A DNA stretch of 24,869 nt from Perkinsus olseni (lineage: Eukaryota; Perkinsozoa; Perkinsida; Perkinsidae). The translations under genes and the position numbers were made by a program. The DNA lies in assembly GCA_013115135.1 (NCBI GenBank), contig JABANP010000651.1:1-24869 (forward strand), read 5' to 3'. Positions within the stretch are counted from its first letter, which is position 1; every line of letters begins with the position of its first letter. This document shows, piece after piece, positions 1 to 8,586 of the stretch. The notes beneath the pieces are model-generated. The model did no database searches. It saw only the letters and a list, made by a program, of their open reading frames with translations, and had not been told where the DNA came from.

Positions 1-136
1 TATCTTACGAGTTGAAGACTGCCCGCTCATGCGGAAACGGTGCTCCCGAATCACTGCATCGAGGGTAATTCTCCAAGGAAGCATTTTCCGGGATCTGGTT
101 TACCTGGGTAACGGTTCGGGTTTCTGGTCGCCCTGG

Positions 137-1763
137 CTAACAGTTCCGGGATCGGGTCGCCCTGTCGGGTTTCGGGAGGGGTTTCGGGTTTCCCCTTCCT
201 GCCTTCACCCATAATTCAGGCTTTGCTCTGTTGCCTTTGCCTGCCTGTTGCACACGCCGCGTGTGACACGCGCTTCCTTGGAATTTGGGCCTTTCCCTTG
301 GAATTTTGCCCTGCTTCGATCGTCGCATTTCGGGCGAGCGAGATTCTGCCCGCGCGACACGTATTGAAGCCTTTTTAGGATTAATACGAACCGCATCCTT
401 CAAAGAAGGAGAAGAACCAACTTCGGGTAACCGACCACTCATATCTTCTATAACCTTAGGCGAGGACGGATCATAACCACGAAGAGGAGTAGATATAACC
501 TCTGGTTGACGGTCACTCAAATCCTTCATACCTTGTGGGAAGGACGAACCAATACCATGAAGAGGTGTACTATAGGCCTCAGGTTGACGACCACTCATAT
601 CCTTCATACCTTGTGGGAAGAACGGATCACTACGACCTTGAGGCGACGAAGGGACCTTATCAACAGGTATCTGGCTCTTCATCTCGGAAGGACCATTAAC
701 TTGTTGACCAAAATCGTCCACAAACCGACCAAAGTTATCGGCGGGAACAGACTTGTTGCCCTTTAAACCCAGCTTATCCTGCAAACGAAGAAGAGATCGA
801 CGTTGTTCTTCATATAGAGAAACCAACTTATCATAATCATCATTCTTCTCAGGCACTGGGACAAAGGAGTTAGGTTTCACATCACCATCATCGGGAGTGA
901 AAGCGTTACCAGACATACCAACATCATGACGATAACCTTCTAATCCTTTGTTAATGATAAGAGAACCATCTCCATCATCAATGGATGAAGAATGCTTCTT
1001 TCTCATCGTAACATAGCTATCATCAGCTATATCAATAATATCCTTACGATCAACGCTCGGACTAGCCTTAACATTATAAGCCGACCAAGTATTATCGAAA
1101 GGAACCATCCTAGGCAGCTGAACGGAGGCATCAGTTTCGAATGCCGACATTCTGCGACCCAAGTCAGCAACATCTTGTTGAAGTGAATGCAATGATACCA
1201 AACCCTTCTCAAGATGTTCTCGCATATCAGCAACCTCCTTAACTAATGGAGATTTATAGAGTTGAACCATGATAGTATCACCAACCTTATCGAACCGACT
1301 GGATAACATATCGATCTTACTATTAAGAATAGATTCATTATAGCTCAACCTAGCATTAGTTTGCTCTTGTCGAGTAGCAAATCTATCCAAGACCGAAGTA
1401 ATACCAACAAAGCGTTCTTGTACCATCGTTCGTAATTTAGTCATTTCTACGGCTAAATCAGTCTGCGAGGTAGAAGGCGGAGATACCACAGGAGAACTCC
1501 CAGAAGACAAAGAAGACTTCGCAGGAACCGAATCTCTATGAGTCGTTTCCACAACGCCTCCTTTAGTACCTTCTTCCACACCGGCTACGGGACTAACATC
1601 ACCACTAGCGGAGGAAGAAGGAAGAATGCCTTCTTCCAAAGAAGAGGAAGGACGATCATCCTTGGAGGCACTTAGCAACCCTGATCGTTGAAAAGAATCA
1701 TCTGGACTGGACTCAGGTTCTGGTGGATCTTCATTGTACACCGTTTTATAAACTGACTTGTAC
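137..1763 (-). CDS. Gag-like coiled-coil ORF, main part (interrupted at its 5' side by a hAT-type element)
   Basis: Open frame of about 540 codons with no ATG at its 5' end: the first codon is inside the 8-bp duplication left by the element at 1769-2499, and the frame continues exactly into the ORF fragment at 2500-2678. It has a Ser/Pro/Glu-rich start (about residues 10-95), a helical heptad-like region (about 105-210), a charged middle, three imperfect tandem repeats of about 26 residues with the core FPQGMKD.S.RQPE (about residues 375-450), and a basic Arg/Lys/Pro-rich tail. No zinc knuckle, protease or polymerase motif is visible. Coiled coil plus basic tail recall retrotransposon Gag, but I recognise no family. 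The last 75 codons are GC-rich while the rest is AT-rich. A 22-bp triplet motif at 251-272 shifts the frame in the tail, so the annotated C-terminus is probably secondary. Real coding likely; function unknown. Confidence 0.6.
251..272. repeat. 22-bp triplet motif, T=CACACGCG (perfect)
   Basis: Lies inside the 3' end of the Gag-like ORF. Removing 14 bp would move the stop to 216-218 (minus strand). Confidence 0.9.
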
Positions 1764-1768
1764 AAAAC
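1761..1768. repeat. Left target-site duplication of the hAT-type element
   Basis: TACAAAAC, identical to 2500-2507. By chance the match extends two bases each way (tg..ca), because the host bases equal the element termini. Confidence 0.85.
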
Positions 1769-2126
1769 CAGGGTGGTAAATCGGAAATCTGGATGGGAAT
1801 TTCCGATGGAAATTTTCGGGAATTTCGGGAAATTCCGGCAGGGGCTGAAATTTAGCGAAATTTAAGTAATTTTAGGCTACAGCCTATAGGAGAGCTGCGG
1901 GAAGCTGTTAAGGCCGGCACTTATCAGTGCCGAGCACGGCGACATCGTCCGATACCTTGGCACTCTTTGTGCATGACACGGTGTGACATTGTTAGAGTCT
2001 AGAATTTAGGCCTCATTCCGGAGCACATGTCCCATCGTCGAGAAAGTTACGAATAAGTTCAAGGATATGACGTGAAGATTGTATGAGGATCGCAGTATAA
2101 CCTCATGGCTTTCGCGTGTACCCGGG

Positions 2127-2148
2127 AGATCGTGACGATCTGGTCGTC
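2127..2148. repeat. 22-bp triplet motif, T=AGATCGTC (one mismatch)
   Basis: Inside the hAT-type element; the third arm reads GGTCGTC. Confidence 0.75.
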
Positions 2149-2201
2149 AGCTGGAAGACGGGCCCCAGGCCTCAGGGTCTCCGACTTAACGACCTTAATT
2201 G

Positions 2202-2226
2202 AAGGGCCTGAGACTCTCAGGCCCTT
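2202..2226. repeat. 25-bp single-centre palindrome (12+1+12)
   Basis: Arm AAGGGCCTGAGA around C2214; inside the hAT-type element. Confidence 0.85.
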
Positions 2227-2236
2227 GATTCAAGGG

Positions 2237-2258
2237 CCTTGAAATTCAAGGCTTGAAT
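2237..2258. repeat. 22-bp triplet motif, T=CCTTGAAT (perfect)
   Basis: Inside the hAT-type element, directly after the 25-bp odd palindrome 2202-2226. Confidence 0.9.
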
Positions 2259-2499
2259 TACGGTCGTTAAGCAGCATATGGATGATGCGAGCATGGATTT
2301 CATCCAGAAAACATCAGCTACTGCTTTGGCACTAAGAGAGAGTCCCAGCCTGGCAAAGATTACATGAGATTGGGGCGTACCAACGCCCTGTTAAGCCCTT
2401 GTAGAATATTTCCTGAATTCCCGGAAATTCTGGAAATTTTCCTTGAAATTTCGGAAAGAAAGAAGTTTTGCCCAATGCTTCCCTGAATTTACCACCCTG

Positions 2500-2507
2500 T
2501 ACAAAAC
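2500..2507. repeat. Right target-site duplication of the hAT-type element
   Basis: TACAAAAC, the second copy of the 8-bp target. Confidence 0.85.
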
Positions 2508-2678
2508 CAACTCTGTAGAATTCATCACACGCTCGTCGTTTGCCATAATGGTCTCTACGAACTCATTTACAGTGTGACAAATCTCAAGTTGTCGACCAAC
2601 ACAGATACTCTCTAACTGGAACCGCTTAAGGCGACCAAGTAGAGGTCTAGTCCAAACATAACAAGGAGCTGCTACCAT
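2500..2678 (-). pseudogene. 5' part of the Gag-like ORF, separated by the transposon
   Basis: ATG at 2678, preceded by an in-frame TAA four codons upstream (2691-2693). About 60 codons (starts MVAAPCYVW, ends near NSTELVLY) run to the element boundary. Beyond 2500 the frame enters transposon sequence and stops after about 35 foreign residues. Deleting the element and one 8-bp target copy joins this fragment in frame with the ORF at 137-1763, which is direct evidence that the two are one gene of about 600 codons. I see no signal peptide. Unless the element is spliced out or excised in some copies, the gene here is disrupted. Confidence 0.6.
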
Positions 2679-2737
2679 TTGTTGAGTTACTTAAGTGCTT
2701 CTTGGGTTGCGTAATAAAACTAATAACACAACTCGGG

Positions 2738-3357
2738 ATGGATACCAACAATAATAGTACCAACAATGCCAATACCAACGATGATGTAGTAGTGGAAGTA
2801 GATACCAAGGATCTTGTACGATCTTAAGTTGGTAATAACAATCTTTACGTAACCTTAATCACTTATGAAAATAATAACAAATCTACTAGCGTAAAGATAA
2901 GCTTAAGTATTGCGCGCACGCCCGACTATCATCAACCAACGAAGACAATAGTTCGCGCAACAGTTAAACAAAATTCCCTAAAGCGTGGAGTGGGCACCTG
3001 GATGCTATCCAACCTTCTCATACACGTAGATTCAGCACAATACAATGCCGTAGACACTCGCCTTTTCCATAGTTGAAGAAGAAGTGGCCTTAAGTCGATT
3101 CCGTCTACTTGATGGTTCCGCATGAAAACCTGATCGCCCAGCGGATGTATGAAAGAATCGGCTTCAAACGTTTGAACGGTGAGCAGGGTCAACTAACTTT
3201 GAGATTGCCCAGTACTCAACCTCAAAAGAAACCTTCCGATACTCTCTCCATATCTCTACACTCACGAATCCCAAACGTACGGTTTCCGATGGAACGAGCT
3301 GCGGTTACCGCTTTGAAGCGTGTGCTTCTCATCGAGTCGGCTGTTTCGCGTAGTTAA
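2738..3357 (+). pseudogene. Broken GNAT-family N-acetyltransferase
   Basis: GNAT enzymes transfer acetyl from acetyl-CoA to amines. One frame runs from ATG 2738 (Asn/Thr-rich start) to TGA 3074 with a single TAA at 2825. It contains a beta-strand 4-like segment followed by the acetyl-CoA loop RGVGTWML (about 2984-3007), the Q/R-x-x-G-x-G/A motif. The second half lies in another frame from about 3094: VYLMVPHENLIAQRMYERIGFKRL, the N-x-x-A-x-x-x-Y-x-x-x-GF motif that ends the fold. The order and spacing are right, but about 44 bp (3050-3093) and a frame change separate them. I found no GT-AG pair that restores the frame, so I call it a pseudogene, although a non-canonical intron is possible. 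The Asn-rich start may not belong to it. Confidence 0.5.
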
Positions 3358-3466
3358 AACTAGACTTTTCCTCGAATCTCAGAGACTCGCTTTTGTGCCG
3401 CGTAGATGGGCTTTCCAGGAGCTTTTACAGACTGCCGCTCGGAAAAGTCGGATATTCCAAAAATGA

Positions 3467-3488
3467 CCCCTAATTTAGGGGCCCTAAA
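3467..3488. repeat. 22-bp triplet motif, T=CCCCTAAA (perfect)
   Basis: Resembles telomere words by coincidence of T; there is no telomere array. Confidence 0.9.
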
Positions 3489-4029
3489 GCGTTCTGTACT
3501 TTCTACTTGTTGATCAGTACGCTCGCTGAAACCACCTGGAGGGATATCGTGTTATAGCCGCAGGTAGAGCTCCTATACGGGTACCAACCGATCCACGCTT
3601 ACTATCGCTATGTCTACCCTGCTGCCGATCATTGAATCGATGTAGATGCCATGTATTAGCGGGCTGTCTTGAATGGCCTACGCCACTTGAAGCTGTTGTT
3701 GTGATAACTCAGGAGCGTTGAGTTGGTCGAGTTGGAGGTTGGTTGGGGCTTGCTGCCTTCGAGTTTCTAGTAATCACTACCGTTTATAGTTTGCTGATAA
3801 GTAAGCGGATCTTGCTAGGAGAAAAGGAAGCTTCTCTGGTTGAATATACCCCTGAGGAGAGCGTCTTAACAATCTCTCCGATTGCACTGCATGTCAACGC
3901 TTCAGAAAGTCTCCAACTGTGCACATCCGCAAGAGTCTAACTAGCCGGAACCGTCGTTGGACTATAAACTCACGTTTACACGAATATTGCATTCCAGTTC
4001 CCGTGGCTCTGTAATCAACCACCAGAAGC

Positions 4030-4051
4030 GTCCATAGTATGGACTCCATAC
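4030..4051. repeat. 22-bp triplet motif, T=GTCCATAC (perfect)
   Basis: In non-coding DNA upstream of the 5086 gene. Confidence 0.9.
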
Positions 4052-4163
4052 TACTATGCTAATGAGTTCCTTTTGCCGAACCGGGGCCAGGAAGTGCACT
4101 GCTTGAGCAAGTTTATCCGAGGCTGGGACGGGGTTCGTCACTTGATACCTGTATAATATTTAT

Positions 4164-4197
4164 GTCGAGTTTTGAGCACGCGACTTGGATTGATGGA
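4164..4197 (+). repeat. 34-bp dispersed repeat, copy 1
   Basis: Begins GTCGAGTTTTGAGCACG and matches 15438-15471 with two differences. Flanks are not clearly related, apart from tcacttga.acc upstream of both. Confidence 0.7.
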
Positions 4198-4333
4198 GGA
4201 GAGACGGCATGCCTTACCGGCATAGGGTCGTAAGAAATCGGCATAGAGAAAGCCGTACCCACGCGTGCGGAGAGACGTCACTGGCGGTGATCTGAGTGTT
4301 GTTCACTCCGTCGGCGGGAGGACGGTAGATTTT

Positions 4334-4355
4334 TCTGAGCGGCTCAGACTGAGCC
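4334..4355. repeat. 22-bp triplet motif, T=TCTGAGCC (perfect)
   Basis: Crosses the doubtful ORF 4265-4654, arguing against that ORF. Confidence 0.9.
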
Positions 4356-4791
4356 CGCCCCTCCCACCTACGAGGTTCACCAGGAAGGGTAGGTTCTTTC
4401 TCGTTCATTGTATTCGCGGAAACGAGTTCGCTAAACAAAGGCCCCGATCATGCTGCTCGTTATATCTCCATCGGCACACGTGGACCTGGCGAGCGAAGCT
4501 AATCGCACGCGTGCTAAGGCTGGACAGGTACTCCCCATTCAGTGGGTTACCAATAGTTCTAGAGCAGTCATCTTGCGGCTGGTGCAATCCACTCGCTGAT
4601 TCTCAAGTGTATCATGTCCATGAGTTATTATCATGCTTGATTCGAGGACCTTGAACGATACACAGAAGTTCTTCCCCCTCTGACGTTCAGCTAAGCTGAC
4701 ACTTGCACTATAGTGACAACTACCCTCATTGCTGCAACGTACCCACCTTGCTCTTTGTGCGCCTTTGCTCGTGGTACGTACGTTCGTCCCA

Positions 4792-4813
4792 GTGAACAGT
4801 GTTCACTGAACAC
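4792..4813. repeat. 22-bp triplet motif, T=GTGAACAC (perfect)
   Basis: About 270 bp before the secreted gene. T is itself close to a palindrome. Confidence 0.9.
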
Positions 4814-4962
4814 GTGCGTTCCTCGTCATGCCATGGAACATACGTTCACCATAAATCCAACAACTAGATCAGTTTTCCCGAACTCACTCTCGAGTCCGGT
4901 TTCACCTTTCTTTGAGTCCCGTCTCAAATAGCCACACTGTACTGAGTTATAGTGTACACTAT

Positions 4963-4983
4963 ACAAAGCTGAGTCAGCTTTGT
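4963..4983. repeat. 21-bp single-centre palindrome (10+1+10)
   Basis: Arm ACAAAGCTGA around G4973. Confidence 0.85.
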
Positions 4984-5085
4984 CTAGTCTAGGTACATCC
5001 CATCGAGTTGAAAGCGCTGAGCCCTCCCGATACCAGTCTCCTTAGTTAGACAAATCATCTTTTGCTGCCAGCACCTACACCTTCA

Positions 5086-5631
5086 ATGCTCAAGTTGATC
5101 TCGACTTTTCTGGTGGCTGCTCAAGTGCTGGAAATCTCTGTGGCCGAGCAAATCATCGGGAATTTCATGCACTGGGGGGAGCACTTTCGCCTGACCTTCG
5201 ACGTTGACAAGGACGGCATGGTTGAATTTACATCCGAGGTGCCCGGGCCGTATTACCCGTATCACGGTATGCCCTTTCCTCTAGTTGGAGGTCCTACTAC
5301 TTACACCCTCGATGACGAAGCCGTGTTTGAAGGCGAGCTCTTTCACGGCGTTACTTTCTGGTATCATGGAATTCGGGCCCTCCTCCCAGAGGCTGATATC
5401 AAACCTGGAGACTTGCGCACTCTGACCTACGTCAACTTCAGAAATATCTCTACTACTTTTCAAGGCCAAGAGCTCCAGTTGAGTAGAAACACACCTAACC
5501 TAGCCCCGGGTGTATTCCACTATGAGGATCCCAGGGATGGGCGCTTCGAGATAACTGTCAACTTTCAATACGAAATAAATCACAACACATTCTCTTGGAT
5601 CATTGGTTCTCCCACAGAGCCCATCTCGTGA
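5086..5631 (+). CDS. Secreted protein of unknown function, paralogue of the 18101-18868 product
   Basis: ATG 5086 starts with a clear signal peptide (MLKLISTFLVAAQVLEISVA, likely cut before EQ), so it is preferred over an upstream TTG in the same frame. 181 aa, no membrane segment after the signal, rich in aromatics and beta-type alternation. It aligns along its length with the first two thirds of the minus-strand protein at 18101-18868. Shared landmarks are H..G.FR (near residue 35), PLxGGPxxYTxD (near 75), a Trp before the ADI element, P.ADIxxGDLxTLxY (near 110) and TFQGQEL (near 130). It lacks the paralogue's last 75 residues and all of its cysteines, so it may be a shorter form or 3'-truncated. 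It probably acts outside the cell or in the secretory pathway. No known domain recognised. Confidence 0.8.
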   Translation: MLKLISTFLVAAQVLEISVAEQIIGNFMHWGEHFRLTFDVDKDGMVEFTSEVPGPYYPYHGMPFPLVGGPTTYTLDDEAVFEGELFHGVTFWYHGIRALLPEADIKPGDLRTLTYVNFRNISTTFQGQELQLSRNTPNLAPGVFHYEDPRDGRFEITVNFQYEINHNTFSWIIGSPTEPIS

Positions 5632-5795
5632 GCCGCCGCATGGTCAGCGTAGATGGCAGGACTGGTCCACTCCGCTGTACAGATCGTTTTAAAGTTCTGT
5701 TCGCTTTTGCGTTCGCGGAGTTCTGTCTTTGAAACGCGAGCGCAGCTCTCCTCAAAGGCAACCCTGTTGAAGGTTCTTAGATGACAGCGTTATTA

Positions 5796-5820
5796 TGAAT
5801 TACCTCCAGGGGGTAATTCA
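5796..5820. repeat. Inverted repeat downstream of the secreted gene
   Basis: Perfect 9-bp arms TGAATTACC / GGTAATTCA around a 7-nt loop. No T-run follows, so a terminator role is not supported. Confidence 0.5.
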
Positions 5821-5851
5821 GGGCCTGAGTTGACCCTCCTCGTAGGGAGCA

Positions 5852-5873
5852 TTCGCAGTCTGCGAATCGCAGA
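5852..5873. repeat. 22-bp triplet motif, T=TTCGCAGA (perfect)
   Basis: 220 bp after the secreted gene. Confidence 0.9.
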
Positions 5874-5955
5874 TGACAGACACGTACCTCACAGAAGTGA
5901 GCGCTGACAAGTGATTGTCCTTGCAATGGTGCGACACTGCCGATAATCGTGGTTC

Positions 5956-6489
5956 ATGCTCTGCAAGCAGCAGAAGTGTGCTGAGCGCAGCACACCAGGA
6001 GAACTGGAATGTTGGCTCACTGAGCCGCCTCTGCCGAGTGAACCATTCCACCGATTCAGAAACATGGTTGACTCGGCTGCAGGCATGGTGTCGGTTAAAT
6101 ATGGCATAACGGAGGATATGGAATATCTGAAATGGAGGGAAGAGAAGGCGATTTCATACGCGCCTAACAACTGTGCGAGTTCCTTCCTATCAGGGCTCTG
6201 TCCGTTGGTACGCAGGGACCGAAGATCATATGTGGTTAGGGAGCTTGTGGGAGGTTTAGAATTTATTGGGGTTCGAACGGTTCGAATCGAACCTGCTTCA
6301 AGTGTTCCTTCTATCCCCAGGGGGGGGGTTCTTATATCAATATGTCCGATTGGGAGAATGGTATGTATCGCTTGCCCTATACCCGGCCGTGGTAATTACT
6401 TTGAAGATAATGGACATGAATACCTTCACCTGCCTGGTGATCCCTACGCACTCAGATTGAAACTGTCCTTAATAACGAGCAATACATGA
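5956..6489 (+). CDS. Doubtful hypothetical ORF (177 codons)
   Basis: ATG 5956 opens 177 codons with no signal peptide, repeat or motif that I recognise. A perfect 22-bp triplet motif (6272-6293) lies inside it. A 14-bp insertion must have shifted any older frame, so the ORF is either accidental or a degraded gene whose two halves belong to different frames. An inverted repeat GTGTGCTG/CAGCACAC (5976-5995) overlaps its start. Kept only because of its length. Confidence 0.15.
   Translation: MLCKQQKCAERSTPGELECWLTEPPLPSEPFHRFRNMVDSAAGMVSVKYGITEDMEYLKWREEKAISYAPNNCASSFLSGLCPLVRRDRRSYVVRELVGGLEFIGVRTVRIEPASSVPSIPRGGVLISICPIGRMVCIACPIPGRGNYFEDNGHEYLHLPGDPYALRLKLSLITSNT
6272..6293. repeat. 22-bp triplet motif, T=TTCGAACC (perfect)
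   Basis: Inside the doubtful ORF 5956-6489. Confidence 0.9.
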
Positions 6490-6848
6490 CTTAATTATCA
6501 CGTCTTCCTGCTCTAAGGCTTCGACCGGCTTCTTCTGCGTCTTCCTCCATCCTCGCGGTCAACGTCCCAGACGCCAGTTCTCGGACGCTTGCTCCAGCTG
6601 CTGATTAAATTTCTTTTTCAAATATTCAATGGGGGGCCACATTCAAGAAAGAGGCGGGAAAACAGAAACTGCATGAGGGCCGAACGAAGTTGATTGAAGG
6701 ACTTGCGTCGCCTCAAATCAACAACTAATTTATATAGATGGTAGGGGACACCACCTTTCACCCTCTTTCTTGCCTGCTCTAAGAGCGGACAGGAGAGGAG
6801 GTAGTGCCGAGTGTTCCCAACCAGCGCCCCACAGTCACACTCTGGCGA

Positions 6849-6891
6849 GTTAACTACCCGGCATCGGTACTACCGATGCCGGGTAGTTAAC
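6849..6891. repeat. 43-bp perfect palindrome (21+1+21) inside the LINE remnant
   Basis: Arms begin GTTAAC and end CGGTA around a single C at 6870. It sits exactly where the RNase H frame stops and the zinc-motif frame starts. TTAA occurs at both ends (6850-6853, 6887-6890), so a 33-bp palindromic insert at a TTAA site is an alternative reading. Confidence 0.9.
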
Positions 6892-7681
6892 CGATTCGGT
6901 AGAGATGGGCCGGGGTTGGAGCTTTTCCAAATACAACAGCACTGCTGGCTGCCGTGACTTCTCCGCGGATCCACAACCGAGCATGTGAAGCGCAGTAGAA
7001 GAAGTCGTTGACCGAAGTGCCGAGGCTGGCTCTCTTGTCTGACCACCACTTGCGTAGTGACAGACGGCCAGCTTCAATCTGATATCGCCGGAGGGTCCTC
7101 ACACTGATTTCCGTCTCCGCGGAGACTTCCCTCATGGAGGCACCCTTGGCTGCTAGCTCGTCGGCCCGCTCATTGGCACTGATGGATCTGTGCCCGGGGA
7201 CCCACCGTAGTGATACCCTGTCAGGGATTTCGGACAAGGCCAGTTGAATCTGCCTCGCCTTATCCCATCGGGCCGTGGATGTTCGAGACGACAGGATTTT
7301 GAGCACAGCTTGAGAGTCCGTGAAGATTTCCCAATTCTCATCGCCTGCCGTCGAAACAATCCAGCGGACTGCTTCGAGGACTCCGAGGAGTTCGCAGTCC
7401 GTAATCGTAGCGTAGGGGGAGAGCTTCCAGAAGTTGGAATGGGCCTCTACACCCCCACGATAAACCACTGTAGCAGCGCCGGCGTTGACGTCCTTGAGCA
7501 CCGAGCCATCCGTGAGGATGGCATTCTTAGTTCGAAGAGCCTCAAGCGCGTAGCTCTTGGCCTCCTCACGCTCCGCGATGCTTGTCGGGACCCGGGGGTG
7601 CCAGGGTTGGGTAGGCAAGCCCCTCCATCGCTGCACCATATCCCCACCATCGGGACCCTCACGGAGGGTCAAGCATTTCAC
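6887..7681 (-). pseudogene. RNase H domain of the LINE remnant
   Basis: 265-codon open frame (no ATG; it begins at a GTG after an in-frame stop). It shows the ribonuclease H catalytic set: Asp58 in ILTDGS, Glu97 in CELLGVLEAV, Asp122 in IFTDSQ and Asp174 in ANERADELA, with the WVPGH segment (His164). RNase H removes the RNA strand of the cDNA hybrid during retrotransposition; in LINEs it lies between RT and a C-terminal zinc knuckle, as here. The catalytic residues are all intact, which suggests a young copy, but upstream frameshifts and the stop at 6887 make the whole ORF2 non-functional. Confidence 0.75.
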
Positions 7682-8165
7682 GAAGAGAGAGACTGGTCTA
7701 GGGCCTTAGCACACCCAAGCGCAGCGAGCCTGGTGGCCGCGATGGTCCCGAGCTCCAAGTCTGCTGGTCCCCACGCACTCAGTGAGTTTGGTATTGCTCC
7801 TGTCAAAGGAAATCTGGTTAGCTTGCCGTCAAAAGATGACACGAGGGCGCTGGCCAATGCTGTTAAGGCGTGGCTCTTGCGCTCCCTAAGCGGGGATGCT
7901 TTGGAATTTCATCGCTTTGTGACTAGTGATGGCTCAACGGTTTCGGGATCTAAATTAGATCTAAATTAGCGTCCCCAAAAGTAGGACTACATTCATGGAA
8001 ATATTAGATCATCTAGATCATCTCTGTTTCATGCCAGTCGGACTCCGCCTCATGGAGATATATGCGCGTGACGTCGAAGGAGATAGCGAAAACTGCGAAT
8101 AGCGACGACGTGCAACGTGACGTCAGCGGAGCGATTGTTCATTAGTGACGTAACTTTTCACACTC

Positions 8166-8187
8166 ATTTACACTGTAAATTTTACAG
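8166..8187. repeat. 22-bp triplet motif, T=ATTTACAG (perfect)
   Basis: Upstream of peptide gene A. Confidence 0.9.
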
Positions 8188-8243
8188 AGGACTAGGCTAT
8201 AGATGGACACCGGGGCAAGTCGAATTTGATTATTTTTTGGGTA

Positions 8244-8265
8244 CGTGAAAATTTCACGGTGAAAT
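8244..8265. repeat. 22-bp triplet motif, T=CGTGAAAT (perfect)
   Basis: 57 bp after the previous motif. Confidence 0.9.
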
Positions 8266-8466
8266 CGTGCGAAGTTTGAGGGAAATTGAACGGGAAACAG
8301 CGAGAAAAGGTAGTAGCAGTTCCGTGTATATATGTTTAAATGGTGAGTGCCACCCGAAAATCGCTCGCCCGCACGGGCGAAATGTGTGATATTGGGTGGG
8401 GGTTAGAACAGGCTTTTCCACCGTCCACCTATCTCATCACCTGGAACTGTCGTACATTTTGGTTGC

Positions 8467-8488
8467 ACAGAGTGACTCTGTCAGAGTC
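8467..8488. repeat. 22-bp triplet motif, T=ACAGAGTC (perfect; paralogues lack it)
   Basis: Deleting 14 bp aligns unit A with C (across its transposon junction) and D without a gap. Confidence 0.95.
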
Positions 8489-8564
8489 TCGACGTGTCTT
8501 ATATTGCATTTATATAGATGCATTTATTATCGCATTGCGTCCCGCATCCCGCAGCGCGTTTGTC

Positions 8565-8586
8565 CCGACAACTTGACGGCGTCAAG
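8565..8586. repeat. 22-bp triplet motif, T=CCGTCAAG (one mismatch; paralogues lack it)
   Basis: D reads cttaagtgttgatgacc at the matching place. Confidence 0.8.

Larger units (their letters stand above)
1769..2499. mobile_element. Non-autonomous hAT-type DNA transposon (731 bp)
   Basis: Perfect 13-bp terminal inverted repeats CAGGGTGGTAAAT (1769-1781 and, inverted, 2487-2499) are flanked by perfect 8-bp direct repeats TACAAAAC (1761-1768, 2500-2507). The CAGGG terminus and 8-bp TSD are the hAT signature. Subterminal DNA on both sides is rich in GGAAATTTC-like words. There is no transposase ORF, so it is non-autonomous. Inside are an inverted pair CTTAACGACC/GGTCGTTAAG (about 2187/2263), an odd palindrome (2202-2226) and two triplet motifs (2127, 2237). 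Removal restores the reading frame of the host ORF. Confidence 0.85.
3358..5085. other. Non-coding stretch with four triplet motifs; upstream region of the secreted gene
   Basis: No convincing gene. The small ORFs at 3743-3940 and 4265-4654 have no recognisable feature, and the second is crossed by a triplet motif. The stretch holds triplet motifs at 3467, 4030, 4334 and 4792, odd palindromes at 4687-4699 and 4963-4983, a 16-bp even palindrome TATAGTGTACACTATA (4948-4963), and one copy of a 34-bp dispersed repeat (4164-4197). The last 100 bp should include the promoter of the 5086 gene, but I see no clear TATA box. Confidence 0.5.
6490..7945 (-). mobile_element. 5'-truncated non-LTR retrotransposon, 3' end with RNase H
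   Basis: On the minus strand a decayed LINE tail can be read in order. A post-RT segment (about 7880-7690) contains LTGAIPNSLSAWGPADLEL and ATRLAALG, typical of the region before RNase H. Then comes RNase H (7681-6887), then a C-terminal zinc motif C-x-C-x8-H-x4-C (about 6843-6800), ending near 6625. The post-RT segment and RNase H are in different frames, and a 43-bp palindrome with a stop separates RNase H from the zinc motif. The copy is therefore dead. An 11-bp tandem repeat GATCTAAATTA (7947-7968) lies at the 5' truncation point. I found no clear poly(A) tail or TSD. Confidence 0.75.

Noticed and set aside
2700..2780. tRNA-primer-binding site (TGGTATC...) of an LTR retrotransposon upstream of the Gag-like ORF
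   Set aside because: TGGTA words here belong to a low-complexity ACCAACAAT repeat; no LTR pair found.
3467..3488. CCCTAA/TTAGGG words suggesting an interstitial telomere
   Set aside because: Only one inverted set, explained completely by the triplet rule with T=CCCCTAAA; no tandem array.
4265..4654. 129-codon plus-strand ORF
   Set aside because: No motif, crossed by a triplet motif, composition like surrounding non-coding DNA.
5796..5820. Rho-independent type terminator
   Set aside because: No T-run and the setting is eukaryotic.
7244..7969. 241-codon plus-strand ORF
   Set aside because: Antisense shadow of the LINE RNase H coding strand.
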